Part shown: one piece after another, positions 13,900 through 25,261 of the stretch
Position numbering within the stretch: the stretch's first letter is position 1
Layout of the letters: every line of letters begins with the position of its first letter
Source of the DNA: Tubiluchus corallicola
Lineage: Eukaryota > Priapulida > Priapulimorpha > Priapulimorphida > Tubiluchidae
Assembly (NCBI GenBank): GCA_030141605.1
Contig: JAQGDQ010000004.1
Location: 124,001-188,000, forward strand
Direction of reading: 5' to 3'
Length of the DNA stretch: 64,000 bases
Notes under the pieces: generated by a model
The model's database searches: none
The model's input: only the letters and a program-made list of their open reading frames with translations
What the model was told of the DNA's origin: nothing
Made by a program: the position numbers and the translations under genes

Positions 13900-14140
13900 T
13901 TTGTTTTTCAAATAAAAATGTTTTTCAAAATAGTTAACATCATGTATGTAAGTACTGTCGTGGTTGACATTAAAAGCTTCAGTGAAATCAGAACTTGTCA
14001 CTTTTTTACCAGTGACACGCAACTCAAGGCTCTGAATAGCACAATATTGCATCCATTCAGCTTTTTATGTCAAGCACAACAGTACTTACATACATGATGT
14101 TAACTATTTTGGAAAACAATCTAATTTTGAAAACCAATTT
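13900..14140. mobile_element. Small foldback / MITE-like inverted-repeat element
   Basis: Positions 13927-13958 and 14079-14110 are perfect 32-bp inverted copies of each other (core TTAACATCATGTATGTAAGT). The similarity extends imperfectly on both sides, giving arms of about 75 bp: outward through AT-rich TTTTTC-type sequence to about 13900 and 14140, and inward through a TTGACAT.AAA.AGC block. The short centre codes for nothing. This layout fits a non-autonomous DNA transposon or a cruciform-forming inverted duplication. No target-site duplication was identified. Confidence 0.75.
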
Positions 14141-14486
14141 AAAATCTAATTTAGTGAAAACTATATTTTTACTATAGTTTACAAAACTGTCGAAACTATA
14201 ATTTTTGACAGGTGACCAGTCACCAATTTAATGATTAACTAAGTCCTGTGTTGCTTCTACGGTCACGTGCATTGAGCAGGAAGCCAGGTTTCACCTTGAA
14301 TTTTGCGCTATTCATCCTGGAATTAATTGACTGATGTTCGCGCTCCTTTAGGTGCTTTCAGAAAAAACCTTTTCACTAAAGAGCTTTCTTTTTCTAAACA
14401 GCCACAAAACTCCCTTAAACATTCTCGCAGTACACGCACGATGAACGCTTTTTCTCCACGATGTCGGCGAACTTTTCAATGCTGAA

Positions 14487-14580
14487 ATCGGGCCTTCTTA
14501 TATTTAACCTATAAGGTTCAGTGTCCACCCAAATCGGGCCTTCCTATATTTAACCTATGAGGTCCAGTGTTCACCAAAAT
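14487..14580. repeat. 46-bp tandem duplication
   Basis: AAATCGGGCCTTC.TATATTTA followed by ACCTAT.AGGT.CAGTGT.CACC occurs twice with a period of 46 bp. The two copies differ at a few positions. Confidence 0.8.
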
Positions 14581-14933
14581 CGGCGGAACTTATATCATTC
14601 GATCAGCCTCATCGAGTCCTTTCATTCGATATATTGCGCGTTACTGCTGCTCGACACTGGAAGCAGTTCAGCCCACTCCATGACCTTTAACCTAGGGTGA
14701 TGTATTCATAAGTATTTTATGGTCAAAGTGATGATCTCAGTATGTTGCATGTCACCTGTTTGATTCGCTGAAGTTAAATATTTCAATCTAAAAATGTATT
14801 TTTTATGGAACAAGAATACATGTTCCGAACAAAGCAAATGGTCACTTTAGTAAAGGACTACAATAGATTGAAGTTTTCAAGGAAATAGGTACCTGGAAGA
14901 GAATTTCAAAGGCATAAAACCCGATGGAAAACT

Positions 14934-15047
14934 GGATATATATGTATGTATGCATGTATGTATGTATGTATGTATGTATGTATGTATGTATGTATGTATG
15001 TATGTATGTATGTATGTATGTATGTATGTATGTATGTATGTATGTAT
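14934..15047. repeat. (TATG)n microsatellite
   Basis: About 27 near-perfect TATG units. On the minus strand it reads as (CATA)n and gives a repeated His-Thr-Tyr-Ile frame, which is not a gene. Confidence 0.97.
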
Positions 15048-15167
15048 AAATAGTTGTCGCTTATTGTCTAATGCGAAGTTGTTTTCATCTATGTGTTTAA
15101 ATGTGTAACACATCACAGCAAAACGATGCGTCAAATAAATATCAAAATGCAACAGATTCCAGATCAT

Positions 15168-15236
15168 AATCGAATTTAGAGGTCAGGCAAAAACCATCAC
15201 TAATCGAATTTAGAGGTCACGCAAAAACCATCACTA
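15168..15236. repeat. 35-bp tandem duplication
   Basis: AATCGAATTTAGAGGTCA followed by GCAAAAACCATCACT is present twice, head to tail, with one visible substitution (AGGCAA against ACGCAA). The near identity suggests a recent duplication. Confidence 0.85.
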
Positions 15237-15239
15237 ATA

Positions 15240-17060
15240 ATACGAAATAGAAAGAAAAATAGTTGGAGTGAATCGGCATGCTTTTTCTGATGAATTAGTA
15301 ACGTATGCCAAGCAGCAAATTCTACAAAAATTTCACCAATTATCTGCACAGTGCAATGAGTGTCTGCCTTGTGGGCTTTTTAATTTGTGATTTCAGCTAC
15401 TCTTGATGCTATTCCGTTAGCAGAATATTATTTCTGAAAGCTTAGCAATTAAAGATTATTTGAAAATACGCTCTGTACACGAAGTCTTTCTAAAAATATG
15501 AGATATTATAGCAAAAAATAATGTATAAGTATTACTTTTAATACAAGATACGAATGGCGTTTAGCACATTTTTTGGTCAAAATGAGCCCGTGCCCTAGAG
15601 AACTATTGCAAGTATCTGTGAGTATATCACTCATTAGACCGTCCTCGTCCCACTAGATCTCGTAAAAATGTTACTAACTCTGATATTTGAAACGCACAGA
15701 TCTTAAAATGCGGTAACCCTGCGCATTAGTACAACGTGAGTGTGTTGATTTATCAATGCACGGGTCGGGCGACTTCCGCTCCGATTTCCGATTTATCACG
15801 AAATTTTTTCAATACTTTTTCCTAAAGGAAGCTGCGTAGTTCAACATTAAGAAAACAAAAGACAATAGTCAGTTAACTATCTAACTGTTATGAAGTGAAT
15901 TCTCGCGTATTGGCTTTAGCAAAGATACAATTTCATATTAGCGGGCATCATTTTGCAGCTGGCAAACCAGATTTTTGATACTGAATTGTGTTTATTTTAC
16001 TTTGCGACAGCGAGTAAATCATTGTGTTAATGCACCCAAGGCCCTTGGAGGACAACGACGACGACGACGACGACGACTACAACATTTAAAATGTTTGCGT
16101 CAGCAAGTAAAACGTCACTGCATCGCTATCTCAATGAGCGCCAAAAAACTCCTTTGGCTCACCAAAAAATATATTATTCACCTTATTGACAAGAAAAAAA
16201 TAATTTATACATTTGTTTAGTTAGTAAAGTGTGTGCTGCAAATGCTCGATTAATTTTTCGAACTTTACGCATTTTTCGTTCGAATTTTTTGAACTATTCA
16301 AACGAATGTTATTTAAATTTGTTTCAAACGATTCACTGACAAAACGGCTATGCGTAACGGTCATCGCGGAAGTTTAAATTTTCAAGTTTTATATGTCGTT
16401 GCTACTAATACAACTTCTGTGTGCAATAGGACAGTACGTAGATAATATAAAATTTCAAGACGAATTTGTTTAGCTTTATATAAGTAAAGGGCTTTCTTGT
16501 CCTTTAATGTCATAAACCAATCACAAAAGTATAGGCCTGCGATAGCAATCGCGTGCACAGAAACTAATACTAACCTTGATTTTGTTTTGGTTTTGCGAGC
16601 TAATTACTATCAAACAAAAGCATGCTGTTAGCTTCAAGCCACCTGAGCAAAGATGTTGTCACCAGAATACTTGTTTGTTTTACACATACTGCTCACCTGT
16701 ATCATATATTTTAATGACAAAACACAGAAATAGTGCTGCACTATTATGTGCAATCACTTCCGATTCACAAATCCATTGCAGACGTCTTCATAAATAAATA
16801 ACATTTTTATCATACACGCAACTTTAAAAATGGAAGACTATGTGAACGAACGCGCATGTTTGGCGTTTGTTTGTTTCCAAATACGTAATACCTATATACG
16901 GCGTCCTCTCCTAAACTCCATCACGCGCAACTTCGTCACCTGTAACTTCAGTATCCGCAAAGAGGAGTGTCTTTTTTCTAGCGTCTTTTGCCCACTTTGG
17001 CACTTAAACCTGTGATAGTTTGTCAGGAAGTGTCCTTTGACTGGAACGACCGTCGTTTCA
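15240..17060. other. AT-rich DNA, no gene recognised
   Basis: It contains a short (CGA)n run (about 16050-16075) and several frames of 60-80 codons without recognisable features. No endonuclease-like sequence of the downstream retrotransposon was found here, so that element looks 5'-truncated. Confidence 0.5.
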
Positions 17061-17066
17061 GCACTG

Positions 17067-17101
17067 ATCTATATCTGTCTATCTATCTATCTATCTATCT
17101 A

Positions 17102-17145
<44 letters not shown>
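17067..17145. repeat. (CTAT)n(AT)n microsatellite at the retrotransposon 5' edge
   Basis: CTAT units pass into AT dinucleotides and stop directly before the reverse transcriptase frame. The longest open frame (from 16988) runs through this array only because the repeat has no stop in that phase. Confidence 0.95.
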
Positions 17146-17148
<3 letters not shown>

Positions 17149-19318
17149 TCTAAATAACTGGTTTAATTTACAAGAATTAGAAAATGCAGTAAGTGAAGTG
17201 CGAACTGAAGGCAAGTCGCTTGACTCCGATGGGTTTCACCCAAAAATGATAAAACATTTTGGGCCAGTAGCAAAAAATATTGTATTACGTATCGCAAATA
17301 TGTGCTTAGAAAATCAATTATGGCCTTGGACGTGCACGAAAGTAATTCCACTAAAAAAACCTAACAAAATCGATTATTCAAATGCCAGTAATTATCGTCC
17401 AATAACCATTTCTTCGTATGTAGGTAAACTTGTTGAGCGTTTAATATCAAATAGACTTAAAAATCATTTCTTTCAGTTAAACTGCATTGATACAGAGCAA
17501 GAAGGCTTCATAAAAGGCAAAAATACAGTACGTTATTTAACCAGATTAGTTACTGATATGGAAGATGACATTTTGAATAATGCATACGGTATAACAATTT
17601 GCTGTGATTACGAAAAAGCGTTCGACAGTGTTTGGGTTGAAGGTTTATTATTTAAACTTATTTGTGCAAATGTACGAGGGTCTATGCTACGCCTTATAGC
17701 ATATATATTACAAAATCGCAATATCTGCATAAAGATAAATGATTATATGTCCGATCAATATCGATGCAATTTAGGACTCCCACAGGGGTCAGTTATAGCC
17801 CCAATACTGTTTATATTTTTCATTGCAGATATGTTTTATAATATGCATGACTCTGTTAAAAAGTACAAGTATGTTGATGATGGATCTTTGCATGTGTCAA
17901 ATACAGACCCGCAAACTTGTGTTACAATTGCACAAAGCTGTTGTGATGTGCTTCACAAATGGTGCCAGAAATGGCGTTTAAAGATAAATACGTTACCTGG
18001 TAAGACAGAAGCATTGCTAGTAGGGGCATGGGATGAAAATAACAAGCCAGACAATTTAAAAATTAGTAACAATGAAATATTGTTTGTTGAAGACAGCAAA
18101 ATATTAGGCCTAACTGTTGATCGGAAATTAACATTTGTTAAACACGCGGGCAATGTTCATAAAAAGGTATGGTATAGATGGTTGAAAGTAAAAAACAATT
18201 GCAGTAAATATGCAGGTTTGCGACTTGCTACCATTGTAAATATTTATAAAACTACTATTTTGCCGATTATACTGTATGGTGCTATTGTATGGTTAGGTAA
18301 AAAACTTACTGTATTTGAAGATATAACCTATGATATAATGAAAGTTTCTGCGGGGTTGGCTTTTAAACCAGATCGTACTAAATTGGAATTACTTTGTGGT
18401 CTTCCACCGTTAGACATTGAACTAAATGTAATTGTGGTTAAATCATGTCTTAAGACATTATGTCAGAGCGTAAATGATTTAGTAAAACAACAGATTCTGC
18501 GGTATGGTAGTACACGTCTGACAGGAAGACATATTTATAAAAATATTATGTATACAAATGTGCAGACTGTGAGAAACTTTTTAAAATTTGTCTGGAATGA
18601 AAACTTTCGTAATACAGATCTTGAAAAAATTCCTGAAAATATGTTAATTTATACCAAACGTCAAATTACAGATTATGTTTCTTATACCTGGGCAACTAAA
18701 TATAGGCATGTTATGCAATTTCGAGGAGATAATGTTGAAATACAGAATATAAAATGTACACCCTTAAATTTGCCACTTGGAAATAATGAAAGGAAAATAG
18801 AATCCATTGCCATGTCCTTTTTAACTGGCCAGGGGAATTTTAACAGCATTTTGTATAGACTTAATATGTGTGATACTAGTTTATGTCCATGTGGAGAAGA
18901 AGAGCAAACTCCTCAGCACATTTTATTCAGATGTAATAAAATAGATAATGAAAAAAGAATGCCGTTCATGGAAATAGCTGATGCCAATTATACACGTAAT
19001 ATTATGCTTCAATCTGATAAAAATTTAATAATGGCTTTCACTAACCTGATCAGGGACAATTTTATACTAAGTAACTGTTAATTTAGGCCCGCTCCAGTAT
19101 AAAAAAAATAAATTATGTAGTTGTGTAAAGTTAATTTGTTTGTACAATACTTGTGATTCGTTTGAAATTATATCTAATTTAAGTATAAAATGTTATTCGT
19201 TGTACACAGTGTGAAACTGGATTTAAAAGATTTGTTATGTGAAAATGTAATTTGTTGATCTGAGCCTGCAAAAAGAGGCACCTTCGTGTATATATATTCA
19301 CTTCTTTAATAAAGATTT

Positions 19319-19335
<17 letters not shown>
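17146..19335 (+). mobile_element. 5'-truncated non-LTR retrotransposon (LINE)
   Basis: The element consists of one long reverse transcriptase frame, a 3' untranslated region of about 235 bp with AATAAA at 19308, and an (ATT)n/(AT)n tail starting near 19317. A simple-repeat tail and the lack of terminal repeats are typical of target-primed non-LTR retrotransposons. No apurinic endonuclease domain lies upstream, so the copy is probably 5'-truncated at the microsatellite. Insertion in AT repeats hides any target-site duplication. The reverse transcriptase and its C-terminal CCHC motif fit the broad Jockey/I/CR1 assemblage; the clade needs a phylogeny. Confidence 0.88.
17150..19081 (+). CDS. Non-LTR retrotransposon reverse transcriptase (open frame)
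   Basis: About 640 codons are open from just after the microsatellite to TAA at 19079. In order there are an RT entry block (DSDGFHPKMIKHFG), the NYRPI block, CCDYEKAFDSVW (palm motif A), LGLPQGSVIAPILF (motif B, near 17771-17815), and YVDDGS at 17870-17887 (motif C). A thumb-type ILYGAIVWLG block follows near 18265-18300, and a C-terminal zinc-knuckle-like C.C....TPQHILFRC lies at about 18884-18935. Two of the three catalytic aspartates are the VDD pair and the third is in CCDYEKAFD. Most non-LTR elements have YADD, so Val is unusual. I saw no RNase H domain. The true start is unknown: the track that begins at 16988 reads through the repeat. Confidence 0.88.
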   Translation, partial: LNNWFNLQELENAVSEVRTEGKSLDSDGFHPKMIKHFGPVAKNIVLRIANMCLENQLWPWTCTKVIPLKKPNKIDYSNASNYRPITISSYVGKLVERLISNRLKNHFFQLNCIDTEQEGFIKGKNTVRYLTRLVTDMEDDILNNAYGITICCDYEKAFDSVWVEGLLFKLICANVRGSMLRLIAYILQNRNICIKINDYMSDQYRCNLGLPQGSVIAPILFIFFIADMFYNMHDSVKKYKYVDDGSLHVSNTDPQTCVTIAQSCCDVLHKWCQKWRLKINTLPGKTEALLVGAWDENNKPDNLKISNNEILFVEDSKILGLTVDRKLTFVKHAGNVHKKVWYRWLKVKNNCSKYAGLRLATIVNIYKTTILPIILYGAIVWLGKKLTVFEDITYDIMKVSAGLAFKPDRTKLELLCGLPPLDIELNVIVVKSCLKTLCQSVNDLVKQQILRYGSTRLTGRHIYKNIMYTNVQTVRNFLKFVWNENFRNTDLEKIPENMLIYTKRQITDYVSYTWATKYRHVMQFRGDNVEIQNIKCTPLNLPLGNNERKIESIAMSFLTGQGNFNSILYRLNMCDTSLCPCGEEEQTPQHILFRCNKIDNEKRMPFMEIADANYTRNIMLQSDKNLIMAFTNLIRDNFILSNC

Positions 19336-19364
<29 letters not shown>

Positions 19365-19510
19365 TGTGTATATATATAGGTCTATATACATATATATATA
19401 TATTTATTTACACACACTTACGCACGCACGCACACACACGCGCGCGCCCGCGCGCGCACACACACACACACATATATATACGTATACATATATATATATA
19501 TATATCAGAA
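19317..19510. repeat. Compound (ATT)n/(AT)n/(CA)n/(CG)n array
   Basis: The tail of the retrotransposon merges with AT, CA and CG alternations; 19420-19475 is almost purely alternating purine-pyrimidine with a CGCGCGCCCGCGCGCG core. The short frame through it is not a gene. Confidence 0.93.
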
Positions 19511-19514
19511 ATTA

Positions 19515-22120
19515 TAAAAACGTAAGTAAAAAAACATATGAAATGACCCAGACACATGGCACTTACGAGGAGACCATTGTTATAGTTAAAATTTCTATTA
19601 CTATGAAAATGACAAAATTAACTAAATTAAAATTATTTTGCAATAAGCAATGCGATTAAGATTCGTCACATTGACAAATTCGTCTGGTAATCAATTCAAA
19701 ATGTATACAACATGTGGATTACAAAAGAATATTTGAAAAGTTTAATTTACAAATTTTTATGCAATTTAATATCATGTCCTCTCAGATCTCCTGTAGGGAC
19801 ATAACTAAACAATTTACGAAAGCTAAATCTATAAGCCCATGACATATTTTGTATACCATTTGTAAACCAAACATAATTCTTAATTTTCTAATAGTTGCAG
19901 GTTCAAAAGACAGGCATACTACATTCTAGTAACTGTGTAACATAAGCATATTCTAGTAAGTGTGTAACATAAACTTTATATAATGTTTTTATTGTAGCTT
20001 ACTTAGTGCTTGTATGGAAACAATTCGCTACTTGTTCATTACAGTATTTTTCAAATTTTAGCTTACAGGTTTGCAGCATTCTGTAATACCCATTTTATGC
20101 AATCGTTACTGTTGTTAATGGACTATTGTTTTAAAGCATATTGAGAGTTACCTTGTTCCACATATTTATTTATGGACATTTATGTGCATGCGGTTATTTT
20201 TTAATTGCCAGTTTCACGCCCAGTTACATAGAATTTGTAATGCTTCATCAAATGCTTTTAATAATTTGCATTGTACTGTGGCAGGTCGTTACTAAACAGT
20301 AAACACAGAACTGTGCATAAATGCTCTGGAGGTGAAGTTACTATATAAGCGACACATTAACTTTATGATGTTTGGAATAAAACCGAAATATTGTATTAGC
20401 AAAACATTCGCGTATGATTGTAATTCTGAAGTCTCGTTCTACAAGAATACTGCGTAGCCGTGCTACGTCACGACTACGGCCCGAGGGCCTGAATGCTATT
20501 TGAACTGACCCGTTTCATTACAAAATCGTAGATTCTGATCAGTCGTGAAAATTTGCATAATCATAAAGCCTACTTTACTACTGCGAGTCCACGATTTTGT
20601 CTAGAACTTATCTGTTTTAGCAGTTTAATCTATTTTAATGGAATTGTCAAAGTTAGCATTGACAAAGGAGCTACATCACTTATGTATGTATTTACTGTTT
20701 CATCTGCGTTTGGGAATTCAGCCTCATTAGATAACTTGAAACAGGATGTTCCAAAACAAACAGTGCATTAACAAATGCTATAAGCTCCATACAAATATTA
20801 CAAATGTTACACCAAGGATTATTTCCGATAAGTGTGTTCATACCAAGTTATATGGTAGGAAAATTGGAGTATCCCCAATGACATAAAAATAAAATGCTAT
20901 TTTTTACGTAATTATTTCGTAACGCAAAATTTTATTTTGTCATATATATCATGTTTCTACTACACTGTTTTTTGCAACCCCACGTATAACAGTGGGAGAG
21001 CTACAGTGATTCAAACAAAAAAACACAACAAACAAGTTACTCCGTCGGCTTTGGTTTCGCTGCCCCTTGACTTTGAAGCATCAAAATAAATCATTCTCAG
21101 GTTTGTCACATTACTTTGGGTAAAAATGTCAAATTTTGTTGGCGAATGATACAAGCTTTTACTACAGTTGCTGTTTACTATTACTACACAACTACACTAC
21201 ACTTTTGTCGACGCAATGACGAATTCTCCACAATCCCTATTAGAAATTCAGAATGTTGACAAAAAGGGCCTGAAACCTATCAAGTATTTAAGAAATTTAG
21301 CATTAAAGAAATAAGAAAAATTAATATTACGGACATAAGTACTTTATAAATAAAATAATTAGATTAAGAATAATCTTGGGATGTTTGTGCATTTCAATTA
21401 AAAAATAATATCTTATGCTGTTACGAAAAAAATTCCTATAGAAAGCTGTCATCGTAACAAGGAACTACAATTGAAAACTCAACTTTTTATCTACCCCATT
21501 CTGGAGATAAAAAGGCATTAATCCATCTAGTCTCCAATTTACGTCTGAAAAGAGGCATGCTTAAAACCGGATCTTGGGGTTTTTCCAGTAGTTTCTAGAA
21601 ATCAATTTTCCCTCAGGTGATTTAAACCGCGAAAGGCTTCTCTTTATCTTAGACAGTTCTATAAACTTAATCCACGTTTTCGCCGTTATTGGCGCCCAAT
21701 GGCGGGTGACTTGCTAACCTAGACAGATTACTATCTCCTTCTTTTGCAAAGCCGTTTCCCTAAAAAACTTGATTTAGACACGCAAAGCGGACTGAAAGTG
21801 TTCTTGGCCGGCCTGTTATTTAGCATGCAAATTGAAAATTATTCACGTAGTGATATTCGACGAAGAAACTACATAGTAAATCATTCACTGCACATTATTA
21901 TGTTAGTCGGTTCTCTCTTGAGTCTCTTCTGCGAATAAACTAAATAAATAAAAAGAAACGAATCTTAAAGCCTACCTTGAAGATACGATCTTTTAGACTC
22001 AAAATTTTATAGCATAAACCGTTGTAATAAAATTGTTACTGCATGTTTTCCATTCAGGTTACCGTTTCAGCGTCTCAGCAAGATACTCTCATATAATTAA
22101 ATTTTCTTGTATAACGCAAA
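19515..22120. other. AT-rich DNA, no gene recognised
   Basis: A short duplication (ATTCTAGTAA.TGTGTAACAT, twice at about 19923-19972) and a GC-richer hairpin-prone spot at about 20452-20490 were seen. Frames of 60-72 codons have no recognisable features. Confidence 0.5.
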
Positions 22121-22122
22121 TT

Positions 22123-22262
<140 letters not shown>

Positions 22263-22264
22263 TT

Positions 22265-25185
22265 AGGCACAAAAAATTCTTCATAGACATTTATTCATTA
22301 GTAAAAAGGATCACTAAGAATGTATAGTCCTGAGCAGTACGAAGGTTATGCACACGAGTGTGTGCCATGGACGACAGCAAGGAACTCAATCCTCACACAA
22401 GCCACTGCCTGTCATCCATCAGAGGGAGTTTTTCCTTTACACGTATTACCTATTTTGTGGAAACAGCTATTTTTAAACCAACCTGCTGGAGCTGAAAACA
22501 AAGATTTTTTCTGGTGTTAAATTTTGCTTAAAATGAGAATTTGAAAAGTTGTTATTATAAAATTGAGTGTCAGGTTTGTACACGTAGTTAACAATCTCAG
22601 GCCTAGTTAGTTGATAAAAGTGATGAAGCTGCGCATGCGCGACGAGCGATGTTTTTGGCATTTTCTTTTTTATCATATCAATTACCATACGATTACCACT
22701 ACAATAGGCTTTATTTGTTTTATAATTTTATTGTAAACATTATTTTTCTCAAATTATAGAACCTGCCGTACAGTAATGCACTCTACTAAAGACGTACGCA
22801 CTACATGCGTGCATGGCTGCGTGAACATACGTGTACTTATCGCAATCTTAATGAGTTCTTTCTTTTCTAGTAAAAATGACGCCTGTACGTTGACATTAAA
22901 CTCAAAACATGCTGACGGTGTTGGGTCTAAGTACAAAATTTTTTGAATAAAAATGAAGCGGACTCGCATCTAAATTTCTTAGTATAGCTATGAATTCAAC
23001 GAAATAACTACAGTATTGTCAAATGATTTTGTAGTTGGCAAACATAAAGAAGGGAAACGTATCAAAAGCCGATGCATATAATTGTCATTTACTACCATGT
23101 GCCTAAATTCAGTAACTGTGCCTGATGCTTCTAATAAAAGCTGAAGTGAAAATTGATAAACACAAACTGAAGAGAGTAAAAACTTGGTCCAGACAGATCA
23201 CCAAACAGAACCGAATCAATCACCGGTAATTTTTATATGTAGTAGGTTTCTTAACGCTAGCACTTGACTGCTCGCTACTGTTAATAATCAGCACAAATCA
23301 ATTAAGAACGTATCTCTTCTTATTTACGTTTCCTTAAATATTAAGAAAGTTCGGAAAGAAAATAACAGGTTAATTTGCTTCAACTTACGTTTCATAACTG
23401 TAACTGTTTCATTACATTTCATTTCGTATGTGTGGGACAAAGTGTCTGAGTTCATCTAGTTAATTCCTGATTGCTTCACATTTGGCTCAGTAAATGGACG
23501 TGCAAGTCAATTAAGTAGAGTTTGACTGACCTTAATAAAGCACAACATATCTTAATCAACTAGGCAAAACCGCATCAGCAGTTGTCAGTCTAACCCATAT
23601 AGATGACGCTACGGATCATTCCTCATTGTCCACAATGTGGGAAATCTTAATTGCGGTAAAGCGCTGATTAACAATCCTATAGTCAGTCTAGTCAGCTTAT
23701 CGAGAGTTTAACTGCCAGGAATTTAAGAAAAAGCATTTAAGTTACAAAAATCCTGTGAATTTTATTTAAGCTCAGGCTTGGCGATCAGTGAGACAAGTGA
23801 ACGAGATGCATGGGGGGGGGGGGGGGGCTTTCGAGTTTGGATCTTAAAAAGATTTATTTTAGTGTATTTTCATTCCAACGACCGCAACGATGATACCGGC
23901 AAGGAAAACACCAGTAAAAATCTTAATTTGATTAGGAATAATGTTTTGTTAGCTAATAAATGGAATCGAAGAAATGTCCAAAAAGTGCAAAGAAACAGAC
24001 AACAAATGTTTCTGAAGTTATGTTGTGGTAGTGTCGGATTTTGGAAATCAGTAAGGTGGATGAAGTAGCTGCATATGATGTTTGCTAATCAGTGGTCTGC
24101 TCATTAACAATATTTCCAATTGTCAATTTCAGCATCAAGACGAAGAAATCTCAGACAAGGAGACTGTCTGTGCTCATTAAGAGAAATGAGTTTATGGGTA
24201 TAATTACCAGCAAGCAAATCGCAGGAATGTACTATTAATATCAGCTGCCGTTGCTGATAAAACCATTAGTGGCAGTGGGCTTGATTACCATAATAGACCA
24301 ATTAGCTTCACAATAGTGCACTTAATATAGTTAAGTTGCTATTATAAGAATCATTATTATGGGCGTATTGGAATGACCGAAATTAAGCCCGAAGAAATAA
24401 GAAAATGCCCATGGCTTCAATGTCCATTATAAAACCAATTGGTAACAATAAGATTTAATATTCATTTTGCAATCAACAAACTTCTCCCCATTTTCACCTA
24501 ATTCAAAGCAGTTTTGAAGAATAATTTTCAGATAACTATAGAATGAAATCTGCATTTTATTGCCAATTCTGAAACGGCAAGGAAAAGCTTAACATGCAGA
24601 GAAACGCAGGTCGCTGTGCTCAGTGATCATTATTCGTGATATCAGTCTTCGTTTGACTGCTGCGCAAAAGATTAACTAGCGTTCATGAGATCATCCCATT
24701 TGGCTTTGAGGAAATTGAACCGAGTCTGCAGGCAATACATCACTCTTGTTAATAATGTGCAGAGTTGAGCTCACACACTTAATATCTTACCTCTAATTTT
24801 TTTATTATTTCGGTTGAAAATTGAAAAATATTAGACAGTTGGGAAGATTAATCTGTTAAAAGCCGTTGTGATTGTCTTTCATTATCCCTTTGAGGCATTT
24901 AATAAAATCTGCCATCAGAAACAGTCTTAACTACATAATAAACCTTAGCCTCAGTCGCAAGATGATCTGCTCTTTCAATGTTGCAGACACTGAAAGAGCA
25001 GTGAGCCATGAAAGCAAGTCTCCAGCGAACGTTTCAACTTGTTCTTTAGCTACTTTTATAGCAATTTGAATGCAAATCGAAACGGGAAAATAAAAATTCA
25101 AAGCTTTTTTAGGTTACAGTTATCAATAAAATTCTAGGGCAGCCCACAATCCTGAGCGCTTGAACTATGCATTTTTGTCATTGGA
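22265..25185. other. AT-rich DNA, no gene recognised
   Basis: It contains a run of 17 G residues at about 23811-23827. The frames present (65-96 codons) have no domain features and no good splice context. Confidence 0.5.
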
Positions 25186-25189
25186 CGTG

Positions 25190-25259
25190 TGAAAAACCTT
25201 GTATTGTAATGCTAGGAATCAGGAGATTTTGTTCTCGGGTTCGATTCCCGGCTTTTCAG
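25190..25259 (+). pseudogene. tRNA-like sequence with intact T arm
   Basis: The segment CTCGGGTTCGATTCCCGG forms a five-pair T stem (one G-T pair) around a canonical TTCGATT loop. The last seven acceptor bases CTTTTCA pair at six of seven positions with TGAAAAA at 25190-25196. The D and anticodon arms do not fold convincingly in the 70-nt span. This is most likely a decayed tRNA or the head of a tRNA-derived SINE. Confidence 0.5.
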
Positions 25260-25261
25260 TC

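Noticed and set aside
14877-15167. His-Thr-Tyr-Ile repeat protein on the minus strand
   Set aside because: Translation of the (TATG)n microsatellite.
16988-17149. N-terminal extension of the reverse transcriptase frame
   Set aside because: It reads through a CTAT/AT microsatellite and unrelated upstream DNA; the element itself begins after the repeat.
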